Program-made: the position numbers and the translations under genes
Shown here: piece by piece, positions 14,214 through 19,423 of the stretch
Numbering within the stretch: position 1 is the stretch's first letter
How the letters are laid out: each line of letters opens with the position of its first letter
Assembly: GCA_016214225.1 (NCBI GenBank)
Contig: JACROX010000093.1
Coordinates: 1-19,423 of the forward strand
Direction: 5' to 3'
Length of the DNA: 19,423 bases
Origin: Candidatus Peregrinibacteria bacterium
GTDB taxonomy: Bacteria > Patescibacteriota > Gracilibacteria > UBA1369 > LOWO2-01-FULL-3
Notes under the pieces: generated by a model
What the model saw: only the letters and a program-made list of their open reading frames with translations
What the model was told of the DNA's origin: nothing
Database searches by the model: none

Positions 14214-16016
14214 TTACTCCCACTCAATCGTTCCGGGGGGCTTATTGGTAATATCGTAAAATATTCCTGAAATTCCGGAAACGGCGGAAAGCCTTTTAAC
14301 AAGCTCATCCAATTTATCAAAATCCATTTGATAAAAATTCGCGGTCATGGCTTCTTGACTGCAAACCGGCCTAAGGACTATCGATTCGCCACCGCGACTA
14401 TCCAAATCCACGGGGATAAGCACGGTTGGGAACTGCCATATATCCATATCGATTTTGGCTTCTGAAATATAGTCCATGACGATTTTGTCGGCCTTTTGAA
14501 TAGTCAGAATTCGATCTTTTATGAGATATTTCTTTTGTATACTCATTTCCTCAATTTTCTGCGGCATCAAGGCAAAAAGTACTCTGTTAACCTGAGGGAA
14601 TTGATTAGTCAAACGGGTAGCCGTCTTGTCTAGGCCATTCCATGAATCGCGCTTGCCATAGAGCAAAACAGGACGTCTATAAGTACGCTCATCCCCCTGA
14701 ACTCCGACGCTTTTTATCGGCAAAATCTTAGCCGACAAACTATCCGCGGAAACAACCTCATTAATTTTAGCTTCAACGTCTTGATAGTTTTCGGGATAAT
14801 CCGGACCTATAGCGCATAAGCATCTGACTGCCAATCCAGGCCCGGGAAAAGGATGCCTGTTCACAAGCTCTTTCGCCAAACCAAGCTTTTCACCGACAAT
14901 CCTAACCTCATCTTTATATAATTGCGCGAGCGGCTCTATCACTTTGCTCTGCTCAATCAATTTTTGAATCCGCTCCACCCTGTTATGATGAGTTTTAATT
15001 TTATCCGCGTATTTTGTGCCCGCGCTTTCAATCGTGTCGGGATATATGGTTCCTTGCCCGAACATCCATTCATCGGGATTAAGTCCAAGTTTATCCGCAA
15101 CTTTCGCCTGAATATCCAAAAACAGATTACCTATGATTTTTCTCTTTTCCTCGGGATCATATACATTTTCAAGAGCCTTAAAATATTCTTCGCTCGCGTC
15201 ATAAACATGTAAATTCTGCACGCCGATACCCTTCAAAGCATTCTCAACCTCCACTCTTTCATTCATTCTCAAAAATCCCGTGTCCACAAAAAGACCGTAA
15301 ACTTTTTCCTGTCCGATAGCCTTATCCAAAAGCATAAAAGCAACAGTGCTATCAACGCCTCCGCTAACCATCAAAAACACATTTTTATCACCGGCCTTTT
15401 CTTTGGTTTGATTTATAATATCGGTCAAATAAGTATCTATATTCCACTCTCTTTTGGAGTCGGTAATATTTACAAAATTTTCAAGGATCATCTTGCCGCA
15501 AGGAGTATGGGTAACCTCCGGATGAAATTGCATGCAGTAAATATTTTTTTCATAATTCGTCATTGCCGCGATAGGGCAATCATCGGTAGAAGCTACCACC
15601 TCAAATCCATCTGGCAATTTTACAACTTGATCAAAATGGCTCATCCAAACGGTTTCGTAATCTTCGACTCCTTCAAAAATTCCTTTTCTGTCGAGAAAAT
15701 GAACATTGGCTTTCCCATATTCTCGCACATTGCCTTTTTCAACTTCTCCTCCGAGCAAATAAGCCGCCAACTGATGTCCGTAACAAATTCCCAAAATTGG
15801 AACTCCCAACTCAAAAACCCTTTTGTCGCATTTAATGCTTTTTGGATCTATAACACTCGAAGGTCCGCCGGAAAGCACAATTCCTTTATAATCCAAAAGT
15901 TTTTCATAAAGAACTTCCGGATCCAAAATCTCGGTATAAACGCCAAGCCTGCGAATCCTATTCGCGATTAAATGCGCGTACTGTCCGCCAAAATCCAAAA
16001 CCGCGATCTTATTCAT
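14214..16016 (-). CDS. guaA: GMP synthase (glutamine-hydrolysing), long form
   Basis: The 600-residue enzyme converts XMP to GMP using glutamine and ATP, the last step of guanine nucleotide synthesis. The class I amidotransferase domain (about 1-185) has the catalytic triad C78 (GICYGHQ), H165 and E167 (FHPEVTH). The ATP-pyrophosphatase domain has SGGVDS (218-223). The C-terminal dimerisation domain carries VGVQGDERTYRRPV, QEAMTANFY and the terminal IEWE. At 600 residues it is about 75 longer than the common ~525-residue bacterial form. The extra sequence appears to lie in the dimerisation domain (region ATRLTNQFPQVNRVLFAL through ILTIQKADKIVMDYI), as in longer GuaA variants. Its start overlaps the lysS 3' end by 8 bp, so the two are translationally linked. 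Confidence 0.97.
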   Translation of the reverse strand: MNKIAVLDFGGQYAHLIANRIRRLGVYTEILDPEVLYEKLLDYKGIVLSGGPSSVIDPKSIKCDKRVFELGVPILGICYGHQLAAYLLGGEVEKGNVREYGKANVHFLDRKGIFEGVEDYETVWMSHFDQVVKLPDGFEVVASTDDCPIAAMTNYEKNIYCMQFHPEVTHTPCGKMILENFVNITDSKREWNIDTYLTDIINQTKEKAGDKNVFLMVSGGVDSTVAFMLLDKAIGQEKVYGLFVDTGFLRMNERVEVENALKGIGVQNLHVYDASEEYFKALENVYDPEEKRKIIGNLFLDIQAKVADKLGLNPDEWMFGQGTIYPDTIESAGTKYADKIKTHHNRVERIQKLIEQSKVIEPLAQLYKDEVRIVGEKLGLAKELVNRHPFPGPGLAVRCLCAIGPDYPENYQDVEAKINEVVSADSLSAKILPIKSVGVQGDERTYRRPVLLYGKRDSWNGLDKTATRLTNQFPQVNRVLFALMPQKIEEMSIQKKYLIKDRILTIQKADKIVMDYISEAKIDMDIWQFPTVLIPVDLDSRGGESIVLRPVCSQEAMTANFYQMDFDKLDELVKRLSAVSGISGIFYDITNKPPGTIEWE

Positions 16017-17562
16017 TTATGTTTGATAAAAGAAAATTCTTATCCGGCCTCATAAGCGGAAATAGCACGCTGTCTTTCAAATTTTCCTGTCCGGTAAGCA
16101 GTGTTACAAGCCTGTCTATTCCCATTCCCCAGCCGGAAATACAAGGCATGCCATGTTCCATCGCGGTCAAATATTCTTCATTCATCATCATGGCTTCTTC
16201 ATCTCCACCGGCTTTTGCCTTTGCTTGAGCCTCAAATCGCTCCCTTTGATCGACGGGATCCACAAGCTCGCTATAGGCATTCACAATTTCCCATCCGTTA
16301 ACCAAAAGCTGGAAAGTATCACACAATTTATCATCTTTATCATTTTTCCTCGCAAGAGGTTTTGTGCGTAGCGGATGCTGAATTACAAAAGTCGGACTAA
16401 TCAATTTTGACCTCGAAACTTTTTTATACAAAGCGTCAACCAAATTCCCGTATCCCAAATGCGCGGCTTTTTCTATCACAATTTTTTTAGCTTTAATGGC
16501 CTTCAAAAGTCCACTCGCGTCATCATTGTATTTCAAAACATCTATACCGCAATCCTTCTCGATAATTTCGGTAAACTTCCTTCTTGGCCACGGCGGAGTA
16601 AAATCAATTTCAACAACATCTCCATTCCTGTTTTTCACATTAACTTTCAAAGTTCCCAAAACTTTTTTCAGTAAATATTCAAACATTTTTTCAGTAAATT
16701 TCATGTTATCTTCATAATCCCAAAACGCCGCGTAATGCTCAACCATTGAAAATTCCTGCAAATGGCTCGGATCAATCCCCTCATTTCTAAAACATTTGGC
16801 GACTTCAAAAGTCTTTTCAAATCCGCCGACTATCGCCATTTTTTGCCAAAGTTCACCGGCCGCGATTCTCAAATAAACATCAATGTCCAGAGCATTATGA
16901 TGGGTAATAAAAGGCTTTGCGGAAGCCCCCGATGAAATATTTTCAAGAACCGGCGTCTCAGGTTCAATAAACCCTTCGGACCAATAAAATTCTCTGATGG
17001 TTTTCACCAAACTGCTTCTGAAAACAAATAAATTCATACTATCTCTGTCCATTATCGTGTCCAAATATCTCTGTCGGTATTTTTGTTCTTGATCTTGAAG
17101 TCCATGCCATTTTTCGGGGAGAGGTCGGAGCGATTTTGAAATAAGCTCGTAATCGTACACAAGAACGGTGGTTTCCCCTTTTTGAGTCACAAAAAGCTCT
17201 CCGCTGATTCCGATAAAATCGGCTATATCAATTTTTTTTAGGAATTTAAATTTTTTTTCCGTCATGAAATTTTCCAAAAAACAAATTTGTATTTTCCCGT
17301 CAAAATCCTGCAAATTGGCAAAACAGATTTTGCCGAAAGACCTTAAAGAAACAATTCTTCCGCAAAGTTTTATTAGATTTTTTGAAGGAGCTTTTATTAT
17401 ATCTTCATGGCTTCTCAGCTTTTTATTTTCAGCCTCTTTTAAGGCATCCTTTGTTGTATGAGTTCTATCAAATCGGTCTTTGTAGGGGATCTCTCCCGAC
17501 TCTCTGATTTCTTTTAATTTGTTGAGCCGATCGTAGTATTCATTTGAATCTGACTGTGGCAT
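16009..17562 (-). CDS. lysS: Lysyl-tRNA synthetase, class II
   Basis: The 517-residue protein charges tRNA-Lys with lysine. An N-terminal OB-fold anticodon-binding domain (about 62-150, LIKLCGRIVSLRSFGKICFA) is followed by the class II catalytic domain. Motif 1 lies around 190-215 (EGFIEPETPVLENISSGASA). Motif 2 is CFRNEGIDPSHLQEFSMVEH (257-276), and motif 3 is GWGMGIDRLVTLL (477-489). FRNEGIDPSHLQEF replaces the common FRNEGISxxHxPEF, a tolerable variant. The start follows the dnaB stop by 12 bp and the 3' end overlaps guaA by 8 bp, forming a dnaB-lysS-guaA unit whose only obvious link is housekeeping. Confidence 0.97.
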   Translation of the reverse strand: MPQSDSNEYYDRLNKLKEIRESGEIPYKDRFDRTHTTKDALKEAENKKLRSHEDIIKAPSKNLIKLCGRIVSLRSFGKICFANLQDFDGKIQICFLENFMTEKKFKFLKKIDIADFIGISGELFVTQKGETTVLVYDYELISKSLRPLPEKWHGLQDQEQKYRQRYLDTIMDRDSMNLFVFRSSLVKTIREFYWSEGFIEPETPVLENISSGASAKPFITHHNALDIDVYLRIAAGELWQKMAIVGGFEKTFEVAKCFRNEGIDPSHLQEFSMVEHYAAFWDYEDNMKFTEKMFEYLLKKVLGTLKVNVKNRNGDVVEIDFTPPWPRRKFTEIIEKDCGIDVLKYNDDASGLLKAIKAKKIVIEKAAHLGYGNLVDALYKKVSRSKLISPTFVIQHPLRTKPLARKNDKDDKLCDTFQLLVNGWEIVNAYSELVDPVDQRERFEAQAKAKAGGDEEAMMMNEEYLTAMEHGMPCISGWGMGIDRLVTLLTGQENLKDSVLFPLMRPDKNFLLSNINE

Positions 17563-17574
17563 TTGAATTTTTCT

Positions 17575-19423
17575 TTAGTAAGCTTTTGCATAATCCTCGA
17601 TTTTTCTATTTTTTTCAATATCCAAAAATTTCATCTGCTCTTTTTTAAATGCCATTTCAACATGACCTATAGGCCCGTTTCTATGCTTTCTGATAAACAA
17701 ATCCGTTACACCTTTTTTACCGCTTTCGATGTCTTCTTCGTAATAATCTTCGCGATACATCATAAGCACCACGTCTGCATCCTGCTCAATCGCACCAGAA
17801 TTATGCGATACAACATTTTCTGCAATCCAGCAAGAGGTGTCTGGAACGCTTAAATCAAACACTTCTTCGACTCCATCATAGGAAATATTGACCACCTTGT
17901 CCCAAAATAAATCGTTGTTGCAATAACTCTCCAATTCTTCACTTTGCAAAATTTGAGCATAGTCTTTAACGACTATCCTTGAAGGCGCGAATGCAAAATG
18001 GCTTGCGCCGCCATATTCCGTTCCCCTCAATAAAGCCATCTGTCTTTGAGAAATCCCTTTTACTTGCATCAAATATTGTATTTTTTCAAAAATTTTCTCC
18101 GGGAAAGTGTCAACATTTGTATCGGCTATTACTCCTTTCAGCGCTTTTTCCAGTTTCGCGGCCGACTCTTTTTTAGGACCAAAAGTTCCAACATATTTCA
18201 GAAATTTTCTTTGATCGGCGGCTCCGGTAACTACAATCATGTGGTTGGGGTGATAATTCCCTTTTCTGACTTTTTCAATTCTGGCCACAATACCAAATCT
18301 CAAAAGCAGGGCAGAGACATCCCCTGCAAGTTTTGGACTATTTGTGGAATAATGAATTCTGTGACTCCCTTTTGATCCCGCTTTTCTTGTAAAAATCGTC
18401 CCATCCGTAGCCCACAAATGCCTGAGCAACAAAGCCACTTGCTCATTACTAAATCTAAAAACAGCTTCCGGTAGTTGTTTCTGATGAGACCTTTGTCCAA
18501 AAATCCCCAAATCTCTTAGCCATTTATTTACTCCAGCAGGCTTCCATCGGTTGCCATTGCCGCTAATCAATAACTGATGCCATGTTCTTCGACCCTTATA
18601 TCTTTTTACTTCACATCCGAACTCGGCTTCGCAAGCCTCTTTTACAATTTGACTGTTTTCTTCTGAAGCTGTTGTATACCTCATTGGTTGATGATTCAAA
18701 TAACTTCCGTCGCCAATCAACTGCCCCAAAAGGGCCACTCTTAAATCCGGCCATCTGACCGAATTTTCCGGTTCGGGAATTTTATGAGTAATTGCGATTC
18801 TGTCGCCTACTTTTAATTTACCAATTTCACACCAATCAAAATCCGCCAATAAACGGTGATTTTCAGTTGCTCTGATTACACGGCCACTGGCCAATTTAAC
18901 GGCATAAACAGGCTTTTCACCAACTTTCCAAACAGTTTCAGCCAAAGCTTTAACAAACCCTCCTTTTTCATCCACTGACAAAACTTCAGGAGTTTTTCCT
19001 TCCAGTTTCCTAACTTCCACCATGCTTCCATCAGCCAAAAGCACTCTTGTATCGCCGGTTACGCATTCCCTCAAATCAGACAATTGAGGAATCTTGCTCG
19101 GTCTCATCTCAACAGCTCTGGACAGCTGTGAAAGCGCGAGAATAGTGATTGAAAGATCGCGCGCCAGAGATTTAAGCGCTCTTGAAATTTCGGAAATTTC
19201 CTGCACGCGATTGGCTTGTCCGAAAAATGTTCCGGAACTCATTAATTGCAAATAATCTATAACAAGGAAATCGAGCCCGCTCTCCATTTTAAGCCTTCTG
19301 GCCTTTGCTTTCAGTTCGGCGATGGAATTTCCTATCGAATCATCTATATATATTTTCATTGAATTCAAATCATCCATAACCGCGCCGATTTTGCTGAAAT
19401 CATCATCGCTAAGCCTTCCTGTC
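17575..19423 (-). CDS. dnaB: Replicative DNA helicase DnaB with intein (5' part outside window)
   Basis: The frame stays open to the window edge (TGRLSDDDFSKIGAVMDDLN precedes the first visible ATG at 19377), so the N-terminal domain and Walker A lie beyond it. Visible extein sequence is the C-terminal RecA-like ATPase: Walker B FLVIDYLQLM, the H3/H4 region with LSQLSR, and QLSDLRE joined after splicing to SGAIEQDADVVLMMYR. The C-terminus (LFIRKHRNGPIGHVEMAF) is typical of DnaB. The helicase unwinds DNA ahead of the replisome as a hexamer and recruits primase. A 422-codon intein splits the domain at DLRE/SGAIEQ, so activity requires protein splicing. It is the first visible gene of the dnaB-lysS-guaA unit. 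Confidence 0.97.
   Translation of the reverse strand, partial: TGRLSDDDFSKIGAVMDDLNSMKIYIDDSIGNSIAELKAKARRLKMESGLDFLVIDYLQLMSSGTFFGQANRVQEISEISRALKSLARDLSITILALSQLSRAVEMRPSKIPQLSDLRECVTGDTRVLLADGSMVEVRKLEGKTPEVLSVDEKGGFVKALAETVWKVGEKPVYAVKLASGRVIRATENHRLLADFDWCEIGKLKVGDRIAITHKIPEPENSVRWPDLRVALLGQLIGDGSYLNHQPMRYTTASEENSQIVKEACEAEFGCEVKRYKGRRTWHQLLISGNGNRWKPAGVNKWLRDLGIFGQRSHQKQLPEAVFRFSNEQVALLLRHLWATDGTIFTRKAGSKGSHRIHYSTNSPKLAGDVSALLLRFGIVARIEKVRKGNYHPNHMIVVTGAADQRKFLKYVGTFGPKKESAAKLEKALKGVIADTNVDTFPEKIFEKIQYLMQVKGISQRQMALLRGTEYGGASHFAFAPSRIVVKDYAQILQSEELESYCNNDLFWDKVVNISYDGVEEVFDLSVPDTSCWIAENVVSHNSGAIEQDADVVLMMYREDYYEEDIESGKKGVTDLFIRKHRNGPIGHVEMAFKKEQMKFLDIEKNRKIEDYAKAY
17800..19065 (-). mobile_element. 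DnaB intein with LAGLIDADG-type homing endonuclease
   Basis: The 422-residue intein runs from Cys1 (codon 19063-19065) to Asn422 (17800-17802), followed by Ser+1. Block A is CVTGDTRVLLADGSMVEV, block B is RATENHRLL (the conserved THxxH-like His), and the end blocks are VFDLSVPDTSCWIAENVVSHN (F and G, with penultimate His and terminal Asn). Two LAGLIDADG-like motifs are visible: LLGQLIGDGSYLNH and LLRHLWATDGTIF, each with its acidic residue (GD and TD). The element therefore looks like a full splicing and homing unit, not a mini-intein. The insertion point, between DLRE and SGAIEQDAD, is a known DnaB intein site. All splice-junction residues are present, so splicing should work. Confidence 0.95.

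Noticed and set aside
15408..15971. 187-codon + strand ORF inside guaA
   Set aside because: guaA is certain on the opposite strand, and this reading is rich in Phe, Ile and Asn with no domain.
17575..19423. dnaB as a frameshifted or chimeric gene because of the long non-helicase insert
   Set aside because: The insert has intact intein blocks, Cys1, His-Asn and Ser+1, and the flanking halves join into normal DnaB sequence.
1..19423. Alternative genetic code with TGA as glycine
   Set aside because: TGA ends at least the MurL-like and FG-GAP genes exactly at overlapping starts, and conserved frames contain no internal TGA.

Overview
The window looks like a piece of a small, AT-rich, gene-dense bacterial chromosome, most likely a member of the Patescibacteria (Candidate Phyla Radiation, Parcubacteria-like). 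This is inferred from the compact layout with many 4-20 bp overlaps, the general lack of good Shine-Dalgarno sequences, a large FG-GAP/SLH surface protein and a membrane-tethered HTH protein. TGA is used as stop (for example the genes ending at 3740 and 8508), which argues against the TGA-recoding Gracilibacteria/Absconditabacteria. No tRNA, rRNA or CRISPR array was seen, and no gene-free stretch exceeds 300 bases; the longest (5799-6018) holds a promoter and a 129-bp palindromic element.

Left block, + strand (1-4792): three overlapping, translationally coupled genes. They encode a tandem ATP-grasp ligase (truncated by the window edge), a MurL-like PP-loop enzyme (MurL epimerises the terminal L-Glu of UDP-MurNAc-L-Ala-L-Glu) and an enolase-superfamily dipeptide epimerase of the L-Ala-D/L-Glu type. 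Together they suggest a pathway that makes or remodels a small peptide containing D-Glu. A classical glutamate racemase gene lies at 12864, so this set is probably not the cell's only source of D-Glu.

Middle block (4785-10661), mostly - strand: a lipoprotein, a class I methyltransferase, a small unrecognised + strand gene, ybeY, a membrane-anchored GH18-like glycosidase, and a seven-bladed FG-GAP propeller protein with SLH-like C-terminal domains. The last two overlap by 4 bp and look like one cell-surface unit.

Regulator block (10684-11440): a + strand gene for an HTH protein with a coiled coil and one C-terminal membrane helix. Its promoter, start codon and coding sequence carry 14 exact copies of TAGACA/TGTCTA in 372 bp, often 9-11 bp apart and including two 12-bp palindromes. 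This dense array is one of the two most unusual signals here.

Right block (11449-19423): two tandem DUF881 envelope proteins (-), divergent murI (+), a small membrane protein (+) whose N-terminus is encoded by a 124-bp palindromic element, then guaA, lysS and dnaB (-) in a tight dnaB-lysS-guaA order. DnaB is interrupted by a 422-residue intein with LAGLIDADG-like endonuclease motifs. The palindromic element is open on both strands and encodes nearly the same peptide in both directions, reminiscent of Rickettsia palindromic elements.
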